Source of the DNA: Paludibacteraceae bacterium
GTDB taxonomy: Bacteria; Bacteroidota; Bacteroidia; Bacteroidales; Paludibacteraceae
DNA: 64,000 bases
Assembly (NCBI GenBank): GCA_016297215.1
Contig: JAEDGZ010000011.1
Span: 1-64,000, forward strand
Reading direction: 5' to 3'
Positions 24,448 to 34,503 of the stretch are shown in pieces. Under the pieces are notes generated by a model. That model did no database searches. It saw nothing but the letters and a program-made list of their open reading frames with translations, and was not told where the DNA came from. The translations under genes were made by a program, and so were the position numbers. Within the stretch, counting starts at the first letter, position 1. Each line of letters starts with the position of its first letter.

Positions 24448-24837
24448 GTTTCAATACCTGACACATAAAATAGCAACAATATGGTAGTTGTTACTAACTG
24501 CTATGACCGAATAATGAATGGTCTTTATGCGATAATCAATGTCAGAAATCGCCTTTTGTTTGCACAATTTATAATACATTACCCTTTGCCACGCCACTGG
24601 GGACGCAGGCGTCTCGCCTGCGGACAAGGCGCAAGCCTTGCTGGTAAATACCTTGCCACTCCCCGCCCCGCAAATAGGGTTCCCCGCAAGCAACGCACTG
24701 TGGGGGAAACTTTGCGGGGTGAAGCGATGCACGGTGGACTTCGAGCTGGGCGAATGGCATTATTTTGGGCGTTTTAGAACAAAAACGGAAAGTGTAGTGT
24801 TGAACCTTACGCCATTTTAGCTATTCTACACAACAAA
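24448..24837 (+). other. Gene-free stretch with a REP copy
   Basis: Several short frames cross this stretch on both strands, but none has recognisable content, a plausible start, or the window's codon pattern. The only structured item is the REP-like palindrome at 24598-24622. Confidence 0.5.
24598..24622 (+). repeat. REP-like palindrome, copy 4
   Basis: GACGCAGGCGTCTCGCCTGC, the window consensus, preceded by CTGGG and followed by GG. Confidence 0.85.
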
Positions 24838-24873
24838 AGGCTGCCTGACAACTCAAGTCAGGCAGCCTCTTTC
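24838..24873 (-). terminator. ettA terminator
   Basis: Perfect 12-bp arms 24838-24849 and 24857-24868, with T-rich flanks on both strands. It ends ettA transcription and perhaps any from the other side. Confidence 0.8.
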
Positions 24874-24905
24874 TGTTCATACCCAGTCAGACAGCACAGT
24901 GGCCG

Positions 24906-26582
24906 CTACTCCATCAGTTTCTTATATCGTATCCGCTTGGGCTCCAGCGCGTCTTCGCCGAGGCGCATCTTCTTGTTCGCCTCGTAGTCGGAGTAGGAAC
25001 CTTCGAACCAGAACACCTTCGAGTCGCCCTCGTAGGCGAGGATATGGGTGCATATACGGTCGAGGAACCAGCGGTCGTGGCTGATGACCACGGCGCAGCC
25101 GGCGAAGTTCTCCAAGCCTTCTTCCAGCGCGCGCAGGGTGTTCACATCGATGTCGTTGGTCGGCTCGTCCAGCAGCAGCACGTTCGCTTCCGACTTCAGC
25201 GTCAGCGCCAGATGCAGACGGTTGCGCTCGCCGCCCGACAGTACGCCGCATTTCTTCTCTTGGTCCGCGCCGGTGAAGTTGAAGCGGCTCAGGTATGCCC
25301 GCGCGTTGATTTCCCTGCCGCCCACGCGGATGTACTCCGTGCCGTTGCTGATGGTCTCATACACGGTCTTCTCGGGGTCGATATTCGAGTGCACTTGGTC
25401 CACATACCCCACTTTCACCGTCTCACCGACCTCGAAGTGCCCTTTGTCTGCCGTCTCCATGCCCATAATCATGCGGAAGAGCGTCGTCTTGCCCGCGCCG
25501 TTCGGACCTATCACGCCCACGATACCGTTGGGCGGCAGCATGAAGTCCAAGTCCTCGAACAGCACGCGGTCGCCGTAGGCTTTCGCCACGCCCTCGGCGT
25601 TGATGACTTTGTTGCCGAGGCGCGGACCGTTTGGGATGAATATCTCCAGTTTCTCTTCGCGCTCGCGTTGCTCTTCGTTCATCATGCGGTCGTAGGCTGC
25701 CAAGCGGGCTTTCCCCTTCGCCTGTCGCGCTTTCGGCGCCATGCGCACCCATTCCAACTCGCGCTCCAGCGTCTTGCGGCGCTTGCTCGCCTGCTTCTCT
25801 TCCATCGCCATGCGCGCGGTCTTCTGCTCCAACCACGATGAGTAGTTGCCCTTCCAAGGGATCCCCTCGCCGCGGTCGAGTTCGAGTATCCAGCCCGCCA
25901 CGTGGTCGAGGAAGTAACGGTCGTGCGTGATACAAATCACCGTGCCGGCGTACTGCTGCAGGTGCTGCTCCAGCCAGTCGATACTCTCCGCATCGAGGTG
26001 GTTGGTCGGCTCGTCCAGCAGCAGGATGTCGGGCTGCTGCAGGAGCAGACGGCATAGTGCCACGCGACGGCGCTCACCGCCGGAGAGCGTCTGCACGTTC
26101 GCGTCGTCGGGCGGGCAACGCAGCGCGTCCATCGCGCGGTCGAGTTTCTGGTCGATGTTCCATGCGTCGGTGCTGTCCAACTTGTCCTGCAACTCCGCCT
26201 GCCGCGCCAGCAGCGTGTCGAAGTCGGCATCCGGCTCCGCGAAGGCGGCGTTTATCTCGTCGTACTCGCGCAGCATGTCCATGATGGGTTGCACGCCTTC
26301 CTGCACTATCTCGCGAACGGTCTTCGTGGGATCCAGTTTCGGGTCTTGCTCAAGGTAGCCCACCGAGTAGCCAGGCGAGAACACCACCTCGCCCTCGTAG
26401 TTCTTCTCCACGCCCGCGATAATCTTCATCAGCGTGGACTTACCAGAGCCGTTCAGACCGATGATGCCTATCTTGGCACCATAGAAAAAACTAAGGTAGA
26501 TGTTGTTCAGTACTTTTTTCTGCGGCGCGAAACTCTTGCTCACGCCCACCATCGAAAAGATAATCTTCTTGTCGTCTGCCAT
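24906..26582 (-). CDS. ettA: Energy-dependent translational throttle protein EttA (ABC-F)
   Basis: A 558-residue protein with two ABC ATPase domains and no membrane part. The first has GLNGSGKST (about 42-50) and LSGGERRRVALCRLL. The second has GPNGAGKTT (about 350) and LSGGERNRLHLALTL. Between them is the charged ABC-F linker (SWLEQKTARMAMEEKQASKRRKTLERELEWVRM). The start MADDKKIIFSMVGVSKSF and the length match EttA. It binds the ribosomal E site and slows the first elongation step when energy is low. It is monocistronic, with a perfect promoter at 26771-26802. Confidence 0.94.
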   Translation of the reverse strand: MADDKKIIFSMVGVSKSFAPQKKVLNNIYLSFFYGAKIGIIGLNGSGKSTLMKIIAGVEKNYEGEVVFSPGYSVGYLEQDPKLDPTKTVREIVQEGVQPIMDMLREYDEINAAFAEPDADFDTLLARQAELQDKLDSTDAWNIDQKLDRAMDALRCPPDDANVQTLSGGERRRVALCRLLLQQPDILLLDEPTNHLDAESIDWLEQHLQQYAGTVICITHDRYFLDHVAGWILELDRGEGIPWKGNYSSWLEQKTARMAMEEKQASKRRKTLERELEWVRMAPKARQAKGKARLAAYDRMMNEEQREREEKLEIFIPNGPRLGNKVINAEGVAKAYGDRVLFEDLDFMLPPNGIVGVIGPNGAGKTTLFRMIMGMETADKGHFEVGETVKVGYVDQVHSNIDPEKTVYETISNGTEYIRVGGREINARAYLSRFNFTGADQEKKCGVLSGGERNRLHLALTLKSEANVLLLDEPTNDIDVNTLRALEEGLENFAGCAVVISHDRWFLDRICTHILAYEGDSKVFWFEGSYSDYEANKKMRLGEDALEPKRIRYKKLME

Positions 26583-26586
26583 AAGG

Positions 26587-26673
26587 GATAAAGGATTAAG
26601 GATTAAGGATGAAAGACTGCTGTCCGGGTGCGCAGGCGTCCCCGCCTGCTAAAAAGGATTAAGGATGAAAGAC
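26587..26673 (+). repeat. 7-nt array (GGATTAA) with REP copy 5 between 20-bp direct repeats
   Basis: GGATTAA-type heptamers occupy 26587-26617. A 20-bp segment at 26598-26617 is repeated exactly at 26654-26673. The 36 nt between hold a complete REP-like palindrome (26621-26650, CCGGGTGCGCAGG...CCCGCCTGC). All of it lies in the ettA leader. Confidence 0.85.
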
Positions 26674-26770
26674 CTATCACCTTCGCCTATGAGATGTCAG
26701 AGTCAAGGCTAATTAGTCTTTTGTCCTTCATCTTTTAGCGTAGCGGTCTTTTATCCAAAGAAATCGGCTG

Positions 26771-26802
26771 CAAAGGTACGAAAAAATTTGGATATACGCA
26801 AA
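26771..26802 (-). promoter_or_regulatory. ettA promoter
   Basis: Minus strand TTTG (26799-26802), 20-nt spacer, TACCTTTG (26771-26778). The leader of about 185 nt includes the repeat composite. Confidence 0.8.
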
Positions 26803-27074
26803 AAAGTATTCCATATAGCCTCTCAATTCTCTATTTATGGAATTCTTTATATCGTGTCGAATCGAAAGTAACTCAGAAAGGAATGTTGAAATAGGCTTTT
26901 TTATTTCGTAATATTATTACTACATAAATATCTGATTAAAGTTCTTCCAGTATGTTTTGTGTGAAGTGATAATATTATGAATATATATTGAAAACCAATA
27001 ATTTAGATATAAGATGTAGTATATTACAAAGAGGGTTAAATCTAAAAAGTATGCTATAAAACATATTTTCAAAA

Positions 27075-27106
27075 TTTGGCTAATTCATTATAAAACTGTA
27101 CTTTTG
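27075..27106 (+). promoter_or_regulatory. Main promoter of the beta-glucan utilisation locus
   Basis: TTTG (27075-27078), 20-nt spacer, TACTTTTG (27099-27106). It stands about 80 nt before the SusC start. The stretch 26803-27070 upstream is AT-rich and gene-free, and may bind a regulator. Confidence 0.8.
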
Positions 27107-27188
27107 CATCGGAAATCGAAGAAATTTGCGTTTTTTCCCGATTTTCCAAATCAAGAAACTATGCGATAAATCTAATCAGCGAAGAGTA

Positions 27189-30100
27189 ATGAATACGAAG
27201 ATGAAACATTCGACCCCCCCCGCGGCTATTCGCACTGTTTTGCGCAGCAGCACTATGCATTAGTGCGCACGCGCAAAGCATCACGGTAACGGGTGTGGTG
27301 ATGGCGGAAGGCGAGCCTGACCCCGTCATTGGTGCAAACGTCATGGTGAAAGGTACAACAAACGGAACCATCACCGATTTTGACGGTAATTTCTCTCTTG
27401 AAGCCCAATCTGGTGACATTCTCCTTATTTCTTACATGGGATACAAGTCCCAAGAGGTGAAGGCAAGCGCCTCTCCTATGCGTATCACTTTGCAGGCAGA
27501 CAACGTACTGCTGGACGAAGTGGTAGCAATTGGTTATGGTACGATGAAGAAGTCGGACCTGACTGCTGCCGTAACGTCGGTGTCGGCAGAGGACCTGCTG
27601 CGTGCTCCCGTGTCGGGTCTTGACCAAGCCTTGCAGGGACGCGCTGCGGGCGTAACGGTAACGACCAACTCCGGTCAGCCCGGCGAGGCGGCTACGATTC
27701 GTATCCGCGGTATCGGTTCAGCGATGGGCGGCAACGAACCGTTGTACGTAGTGGACGGTGTGATAACAGACGATATCTCCTTCGTGGCTCCGAGCGATAT
27801 AGCGAGCATGGAGATTCTGAAAGACGCTTCGGCGGCGGCTATCTACGGTAGCCGCGGCGCTAACGGCGTGATTCTCATCACGACCAAAGGCGGCGGACAG
27901 GGCAAGGTGAATGTCAGTTTCGATGCGTACTGGGGTTTTCAGAACCGCTGGAAGAAACTGGATGTGATGAACGCGCAGAACCAAGTGGAGACCGAACTGC
28001 GCATAGGCGCTATGCGTAATGGTGCGGAGGAGATTAGTTACTATCAGAACAAGGGCTTTGCGGAGTGGCTGAAGATGTATAAGTTGGGTAAGTCGGAGTT
28101 CTATCCCACCAACTTTGACTATGCTTCGCAGGAGACCGACTGGCAAGACGAGGTGTTTGTTCCCAATGCGTTCATGCACAACTACAACCTGAGCGTGGAC
28201 GGCGGCACGGAGAAGATACACTATGCGCTATCCACCAGTTATTTCAGCCAAGACGGTACCATCATCGGTTCCAACTATGACCGCTTCACGCTGCGTCTGA
28301 ACACCGACTTCGAGATAGCAAAATGGCTGAAAGTGGGCGAGCACATGAGCCTGATGGTCAGCGGCGGACGCAATGCGATGAACAACAGTTCGTCGGCAGG
28401 CGCGAGCATCATCTCTGCAGCACTCTCGATGTCGCAGTGGGACCCTGTATATTACCCCGAGGGAAGCGAGAATAAATATACCGGCAAGGATCTGAGCGGA
28501 CGCTATTCGGCGGGCTCGAACTTCAAGAACGTGACCAACCCGTATCAGATGGCGTTCAACTCGGAGCCGAAGAACCAAAACCAACGCTTGGTAGGCGATG
28601 TGTATCTGGAGATTACGCCTGTGAAGGGGCTGACCATCCGTCCGAGTATCTCGGTGGACTATGCGCTCAACAGCAACCGTTCGTTCATGGGTCCGAACAT
28701 CTACACCAGTTACAACTACTCGGAGAAGAACTTCCTCTCCAGCAGCATGGAGAAGTATCAGACCCTGCTGGAGGAGTTGACCATCACCTACGCCCGCACG
28801 ATAGAGAAGCACAACTTCTCCGTGATGGCGGGTCAGACATGGTCGGAATACAACTACTACTCGCTGGGCGGCTCGGGTGCGAACATCTTGAACCCCGCGG
28901 AGAACAACTGGTACCTGAACAGCACGACGGAGGATAAGAACTTCTCCGACGGCGTAGGTCGCGAGCGCCGCCTTTCGTTCCTCGCGCGTGCGTACTATGG
29001 TTATGACAACCGCTATATGGCAACCGTGAACTTCCGCGCGGACGCGTCAAGCAAGTTCACCAAGCAGCCGTGGGGTTTCTTCCCGTCCTTGTCGCTGGCA
29101 TGGCGCCTGAGCGAGGAGCCTTTCCTGCGCGATAGGGAACTCGACTGGTTGGACAACATCAAGATACGTGCGGGCTACGGTCAGGTGGGCAACGACGGTG
29201 TGCCTTCGAGCGTGTTCGTACAGGTGATGGAGAGCGGCAACAAGGTGTTCTACGGCTATCCGTTGGGCGTAACCAACTCGGATGATAACATCGCCTACGG
29301 TTCTGCGCTGCTGACGCTGGCGAACCAAGACGGCAAGTGGGAGACCAACGAGCAGTGGGACGCAGGTATCGACTTCGGTTTCTGGAACGGACGCCTGAGC
29401 GGTAGCATCGACTATTTCCGCCGCAACACGCTGGACGCGCTGCTGTATGTGAACACACCTGCGCACGTGGGCAACTGGGGCAGCCCCGTGAAGAATGTGG
29501 GCAACATCCGCAACGAGGGTGTGGAGATAACGCTGAACCACGATAACACGGTGGGTAAGGTGCACTATAACATCGGCGGTAACATCAGTTACCTGCAAAA
29601 CACGCTCACCAAACTGAACGGCGGTTCGCCGCTGTGGGGCGACCGCACGAAGACCGACGAGGGTATGGCGCTGAACAGTTTTTGGGGATACCAGTATGAA
29701 GGGGTCTATGCGTCCGACGAGGAGGTGTTGGAACACCTGTTCTACTACAAGGACACCCCCAAGGAATGCGGTGTCCACGCGGGCGACGCGAAGTACCGCG
29801 ACCTGAATAACGACGGCAAGATAGACGAGGACGACAAGATGAACCTCGGCAATGCGTTCCCGAAGGTAACCTACGGTATCAACCTCGGTGCGGACTTCTA
29901 CGGTGTGGATATCCAACTGTTCTTCCAAGGCGTAGCGGGCAATAAGATTTACAATGCGCAACGTCAGTCGTTGGAGGGCGACGGCACGAGCCACGCGCTG
30001 GCTTCGTACATGACGGACAACGTGTGGGTAGGCTATACGGACGAGGTGCGCGACGCACTGCTCAACAAGGGCGTCAACTGGATGGAGTTGGAGAACCGTC

Positions 30101-30390
30101 AGGGCACTATCCCCAACCCGCTGGGTAGCCCGACCAACACGGAGAACTCCACGCGCTTCCTCGAGAGCGGGGCTTACTTCCGCCTGAAGAATGCGCAGAT
30201 AGGCTACACGCTGCCGAAGCACATCACGCAGAAGTTCCACTGCAGCCGCCTGCGCTTCTACGTAACGGCAAGCAACCTCTTCACCATCACCAACTACTCG
30301 GGCTACGACCCCGAAGTGGGCGGCGGCGTGGACTACGGCAACTACCCACAGAGCCGTACCTTCACCTTCGGACTCAATGCGAATTTCTAA
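27189..30390 (+). CDS. SusC-type TonB-dependent transporter (frame interrupted by a C8 run)
   Basis: The large frame (residues read from 27205 on) encodes a SusC-family outer-membrane transporter. It has the carboxypeptidase-like plug extension (VTGVVMAEGEPDPVIGANVMVKGTTNGTITDFDGNFSL), the TonB box region and plug (LDEVVAIGYGTMKKSDLTAAV...VRGIGSAMGG-like...AAAIYGSRGANGVILITTK), and a barrel ending in RTFTFGLNANF. The only suitable start, ATG 27189 (second ATG 27201), is in a different frame. Across a run of eight C at 27214-27221 the frames do not join, and the ATG frame stops at 27264. With seven C the two join into a good signal peptide (RLFALFCAAALCISAHAQ). The gene is therefore either off in a phase-variable manner or affected by a sequencing error. 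It is first in the locus, 18 nt before SusD. Confidence 0.9.
27214..27221 (+). repeat. Homopolymer C8 tract in SusC signal-peptide region
   Basis: Eight consecutive C. Seven would restore the SusC frame. It is a candidate slipped-strand switch. Confidence 0.9.
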
Positions 30391-30408
30391 CAACGAAAGG
30401 GACGAATC

Positions 30409-32079
30409 ATGAAAACGACAAGATATATCGGATTAGTGTTGTCGGCAACGATGTTGCTGATGACGGGGTGCAGAGACTACCTGACAGAGATAGAGCCGGG
30501 TAAGACCATGCTTGACGACTACTATACCTCTCCCGACGCGGCTATCCAGAACGTTACGGGCTGCTATGTGCCGCTGATGTGGGAGTTCGGGAACACGTAT
30601 TTCTCCGAGTGGTTTATCGGCGATGTGGTGTCTGACGACGCGCTGAAGGGCGGCGGCAGCACGTCCGACATGGCGGATGCCTACGACATGGAGAACTGGC
30701 GCACCACCAACCAGAACAACCTGCTGCTTGACATCTACCATGCCAACTACCAGGGTATCGGGCGCTGCAACCTCGCGCTGAAGTACATCACCGACCTCGA
30801 GTTTGAGAACAACGACGCGTGGACGCCCGAGTTGAAGAACCGTCTTTTGGGCGAGGTCTATTTCCTGCGTGCGTACTATTACTTCCGCCTTGTGCGTATC
30901 TTTGCGGGCACTCCGCTGGTCACCAAGGTGCTGGACAACGACTCGGAGTGGGGACAGCCCCGCGCCACGGTGGGGGAGGTCTATGCACAGATACTCGCCG
31001 ACCTCGAGCAGGCGGAGCAACTACTGCCCGTGAAGAGTTCGTCGCTGTACGCCGAGTCGGACCTCGGTCGCGCCACGAAGGGTGCGGCACAAGCCATGCT
31101 CCTGAAGACCAACCTCTACATGGCTTCCCCTTATTGGCAGAGTTACGGCTTGGAGAAGACTGCCGACCAATGCTATGCCGACGCGAAGGCATGGGGCGAG
31201 AAGATTATCGCCTCGCGTGAGTATGACCTGCTACCGACGTTCGGCGACAACTTCACCATCGCCGGCGAGAACGGCTTGGAGTCGGTGTTTGAGATACAGT
31301 ACGCCGCCGTTACGTGGGGCGACTACGGCAACGGCTCGCACCTCGGCTTCACGGCAGGTTCGTTCACGCAGATACTGGTGCGCTCGCGCTCCGGACAGAT
31401 AGGCGCCGGCTGGGGCTTCAACCATCCTACGCAGAACCTCTACGATGAGTTCGAGGCAGGCGACCTCCGCCGCGACGAGGCTATCCTGACGCCCGACGAG
31501 GCGAAGATGGAGACGCCCGCAGTGGAGTACTACCTCGGCAACAAATACCTGAACAACAAGACGGGTATGTATCGCGACACGCTGGCGGACGGCAGCAACG
31601 GCGAAGGCGGCTGGGGCAATGTGCTCGACCATGCTACGCGCGGACCGCTCAACAACCGACAGATTCGCTATTCCGACGTGCTCTTGATGTACGCCGAGGC
31701 ATGCTTGGGCGCAGGCGATGAGGCGACGGCGAAAGAGTATATCAACAAGGTGCGCGCCCGCGTAGGCTTGGGCGAAGTGGGTACCTATACCTTCCGCCTG
31801 AACGGTACGGAGGTGGCGAGCCCTACCGTGGAGCAATGCCTGCGCCATGAGCGCCGTATGGAACTCGCCATGGAGGGACACCGCTGGTTCGACCTCGTGC
31901 GCTGGTACGGCGCCAACGGCAAACTGAAAGAGTACATGGAGGCATACCAAGCCACCGAGGACCCGTTGGCGAAAAGCCATATACAGGCCTTCGTAGCGGG
32001 CAAGCACGAGATTTTCCCGATTCCGCAGACGGAAATCCAACTCAACCCGACCCACATGGACCAAAATCCGGGGTATTGA
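30409..32079 (+). CDS. SusD/RagB-type surface glycan-binding lipoprotein
   Basis: A 556-residue lipoprotein with lipobox MLLMTGC (cysteine about 21). The SusD fold is visible from the N-terminal TPR-like helices (YYTSPDAAIQNVTGCYVPL; YFLRAYYYFRLVRIFAGTPLVT) to the C-terminal RHERRMELAMEGHRWFDLVRW and EIFPIPQTEIQLNP motifs. It caps the SusC channel on the cell surface and hands oligosaccharides to it. Length and order match the family. It directly follows SusC and shares its transcript. Confidence 0.95.
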   Translation: MKTTRYIGLVLSATMLLMTGCRDYLTEIEPGKTMLDDYYTSPDAAIQNVTGCYVPLMWEFGNTYFSEWFIGDVVSDDALKGGGSTSDMADAYDMENWRTTNQNNLLLDIYHANYQGIGRCNLALKYITDLEFENNDAWTPELKNRLLGEVYFLRAYYYFRLVRIFAGTPLVTKVLDNDSEWGQPRATVGEVYAQILADLEQAEQLLPVKSSSLYAESDLGRATKGAAQAMLLKTNLYMASPYWQSYGLEKTADQCYADAKAWGEKIIASREYDLLPTFGDNFTIAGENGLESVFEIQYAAVTWGDYGNGSHLGFTAGSFTQILVRSRSGQIGAGWGFNHPTQNLYDEFEAGDLRRDEAILTPDEAKMETPAVEYYLGNKYLNNKTGMYRDTLADGSNGEGGWGNVLDHATRGPLNNRQIRYSDVLLMYAEACLGAGDEATAKEYINKVRARVGLGEVGTYTFRLNGTEVASPTVEQCLRHERRMELAMEGHRWFDLVRWYGANGKLKEYMEAYQATEDPLAKSHIQAFVAGKHEIFPIPQTEIQLNPTHMDQNPGY

Positions 32080-32153
32080 TAACTTGAAAAACTGATTCCC
32101 ATGGGGGAATAGTTCATATACAATCACCAAACAACAAAAAAACTATTATTATC

Positions 32154-33071
32154 ATGAAAGCAAACAAGATTTTTGCTATTGCGCTTGCAGCGCTGGCATT
32201 TGTTGCATGTAAGCCGACCAATGATGACGAGGTTACGGCACTGGAACTGAGCAAAACTTCCGCCACTATTGCAGTGGGTGAGACGCTGACGTTGACGGCA
32301 AACGTAACCGTTGACGCATGGACGTCCAACAAACCTGAGGTGGCTACCGTTACCGACGGCGTAGTGCTGGGTGTGTCGGAAGGTACGGCTATCATCTCGG
32401 CTACAGCCGGCAGCGACACCAAGACCTGCGTGGTTAAGGTAGAAGCAGAGAACGGTGGTGGTCAAGGCGGTACCGCTGAGGTAAAAGGCTCGCAAGTTTG
32501 GCCTATCATCATGGATGGTGTTACCTATGAGGCTAACAAAAGTAAGGTAGTGGCTTCGTTCCAGCCGAATGATGTTGACCAGTTCCTCTATGTATGGGAA
32601 AATACTTACGCAGGCGGAGATGCACCGGGTATGAATGCTATGGGCAACGCAGAGGGATACACCTCTCTGGTAGTAGGTACCGTAGGCTGGTCGGGTGCCG
32701 GTTTCAATCTCAATGAAGGATGTTCAGCTATGGATGTATGCCGTGCACTGCGCGATGCTATCGTGGCTAACCCTGACCAGTACTTCTTGCATTTTGCAAT
32801 CAAGTCCACAGACCAAGGCTCGCACACCTTCTATTTCATGAACACGGATGCTACAAAGTTTGTGCTGGGTACTCCGTGGGAAGGCGGCACGGTTATTGAG
32901 AACTTCACGCGCGATGGCAATTGGTATCACTATGATATTCCTATGTCGCAATACGCTAACGCACTGGCTACGGCAGACCTCACGAAGGGTGCAAACCTCT
33001 TCGTGATGCTTTCCGGCGGCACTCCGGGTGTTGTGCTTAACCTCGACGCTGTTTACTTCTACAAAAAGTAA
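32154..33071 (+). CDS. Surface glycan-binding-type lipoprotein with Big_2 domain
   Basis: A 305-residue lipoprotein: signal LAALAFVAC with an acidic +5 to +7 stretch (CKPTNDDE) that fits a surface-export signal. A bacterial Ig-like Big_2 domain (about 27-100) is followed by a Gly-rich linker and a C-terminal beta-sandwich of about 190 residues starting GSQVWPIIMDGVTYEANKS. It occupies the SusE/SGBP position after SusD, so glycan binding is likely (inference). The C-terminal domain is nearly identical, also at DNA level, to that of the protein at 38052, while the N-terminal halves differ. Confidence 0.8.
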   Translation: MKANKIFAIALAALAFVACKPTNDDEVTALELSKTSATIAVGETLTLTANVTVDAWTSNKPEVATVTDGVVLGVSEGTAIISATAGSDTKTCVVKVEAENGGGQGGTAEVKGSQVWPIIMDGVTYEANKSKVVASFQPNDVDQFLYVWENTYAGGDAPGMNAMGNAEGYTSLVVGTVGWSGAGFNLNEGCSAMDVCRALRDAIVANPDQYFLHFAIKSTDQGSHTFYFMNTDATKFVLGTPWEGGTVIENFTRDGNWYHYDIPMSQYANALATADLTKGANLFVMLSGGTPGVVLNLDAVYFYKK

Positions 33072-33134
33072 TCTCAACCCATTGCTATAAGGAGGCTGAT
33101 ACCCTCCTTATAGCCCTAACAAACCACACTACCG

Positions 33135-34409
33135 ATGAAAAAGTATTCCGTTATTCTCTGTCTTTTGACCAGCTGCCTGACTCTTGTCGGCTGCTTCCCG
33201 ACGAATAGTCCTTCGTTCAGCATCACCCCTACCGTGCTGCAGATGCACCCAGGGGACATGGAGACCTTGACTGCTACCGGCGCTACCTCACAAGTCGTGT
33301 GGACTTCGTCCGATACGGCTATCGCGACCGTCTTTGCCGGCGTGGTGGAGGCGAAAGCCATCGGTAAGGCTGTCATCACCGCTACGGTCGGGCAGACCAA
33401 CCGCACCTGCGAGGTCTTCGTTACGGGCTCCGACGGTGCGGGCTTGCGCCTGTCGCCGTACCTCGTGGAACTGAGCGCGGGCGAGACGGCGCAGTTCAAG
33501 GTGGGCAACGCCTACGGCGTAGAACTCATATGGACGGTGGCAGACGAGTCGGTGGCGAAGGTCTCGGACGACGGCACTATTACCGCCCTGAAAGCAGGTC
33601 TCACGAAGGTAACGCTGACCTCCACGTTGGAGGAGGTGGAGGCGTATATCGCCGTGAAACACCACTGGGGCGAGTACGAGTTGGTATGGTCGGACGAGTT
33701 CAACGGCACGGAGTTGGACCGCTCTGTCTGGGGGTTCAACACAGGCGGAGGCGGCTGGGGCAACCAAGAGTTGCAGTACTACACTGACCGCACGGAGAAC
33801 GTGCGCGTGGAGGGCGGAAACCTCGTGATAGAGGCGCGCAAAGAGCCGTATGAGAACCGCGAATACACCTCTGGACGTATCCTCACCCGCGGCAACAAAG
33901 AGTTCCTCTACGGCAAGTTCGAGGCGCGTATCAAGTTCCCCGGCGGCAAAGGCACATGGCCCGCATGGTGGATGATGGGCGGCAGCATGAACTGGCCCTC
34001 CTGCGGCGAGATAGATATCCAAGAGCATGTAGGCAGCCAAGACACCCGCGTGTCGTTCGCGCTCCATACGCCCGAGAAGAACGGCACCAAGGGCAACAAC
34101 TGGTCCAAGACCCATTTCTTCGACTATCCCATGTCCGCCGACTACCATGTCTATGGCGTGGAGTGGGCGCAGCAGGAAGAAGGAGGGAAAGACGTGATTC
34201 GTTTCTTCGTGGACGGCGTGCAGTACGCGGAGGTGTGGCAGACCAAATTCGACGACAACGCCTCGTGGCCCTTCCAGAAGCCGCACTACCTCATCCTGAA
34301 CCTCGCCATCGGAGGCACGATGGGCGGGCAGGTGGACGACGCTATCTTCGACCAAGAACGCAAGATGTTGGTGGACTGGGTACGTGTGTACCAACGCAAA
34401 GAGAAATAA
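33135..34409 (+). CDS. GH16 endo-beta-1,3-glucanase lipoprotein with Big domains
   Basis: A 424-residue lipoprotein (lipobox LTLVGC). Two Ig-like Big_2-type domains lie at about 25-95 and 100-175. A GH16 catalytic domain (about 185-420) opens LVWSDEFNGTELD and has the active-site motif E292-I-D294-I-Q-E297, where E292 is the nucleophile and E297 the acid/base. Laminarinase-like marks include WGFNTGGGGWGNQELQYYTDR, TWPAWWMMG and a closing DWVRVYQR. It would cut beta-1,3-glucan at the cell surface. One of three GH16 enzymes in the locus, and the most laminarinase-like. Confidence 0.92.
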   Translation: MKKYSVILCLLTSCLTLVGCFPTNSPSFSITPTVLQMHPGDMETLTATGATSQVVWTSSDTAIATVFAGVVEAKAIGKAVITATVGQTNRTCEVFVTGSDGAGLRLSPYLVELSAGETAQFKVGNAYGVELIWTVADESVAKVSDDGTITALKAGLTKVTLTSTLEEVEAYIAVKHHWGEYELVWSDEFNGTELDRSVWGFNTGGGGWGNQELQYYTDRTENVRVEGGNLVIEARKEPYENREYTSGRILTRGNKEFLYGKFEARIKFPGGKGTWPAWWMMGGSMNWPSCGEIDIQEHVGSQDTRVSFALHTPEKNGTKGNNWSKTHFFDYPMSADYHVYGVEWAQQEEGGKDVIRFFVDGVQYAEVWQTKFDDNASWPFQKPHYLILNLAIGGTMGGQVDDAIFDQERKMLVDWVRVYQRKEK

Positions 34410-34426
34410 CAATTAACATGCCCCTG

Positions 34427-34498
34427 CTCTGATAACTCTGATAACTCAGAATACTCAGAATCCTCTGAATACTCCGATAACTCCGATTACTCCCTGAC
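34427..34498 (+). repeat. 9-nt tandem array (CTCTGATAA-type), eight units
   Basis: Units start CTC each time and vary at inner positions (CTCTGATAA, CTCAGAATA, CTCCGATAA and others). It fills almost the whole gap between the GH16 and GH128 genes. Confidence 0.9.
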
Positions 34499-34503
34499 CA
34501 ACT

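Noticed and set aside
24481..24820. Several short ORFs around the REP copy
   Set aside because: The frames run through the REP palindrome, differ on both strands and lack homology or start signals.
29047..30393. 448-residue frame opposite SusC
   Set aside because: An antisense shadow of the SusC barrel with no recognisable features.
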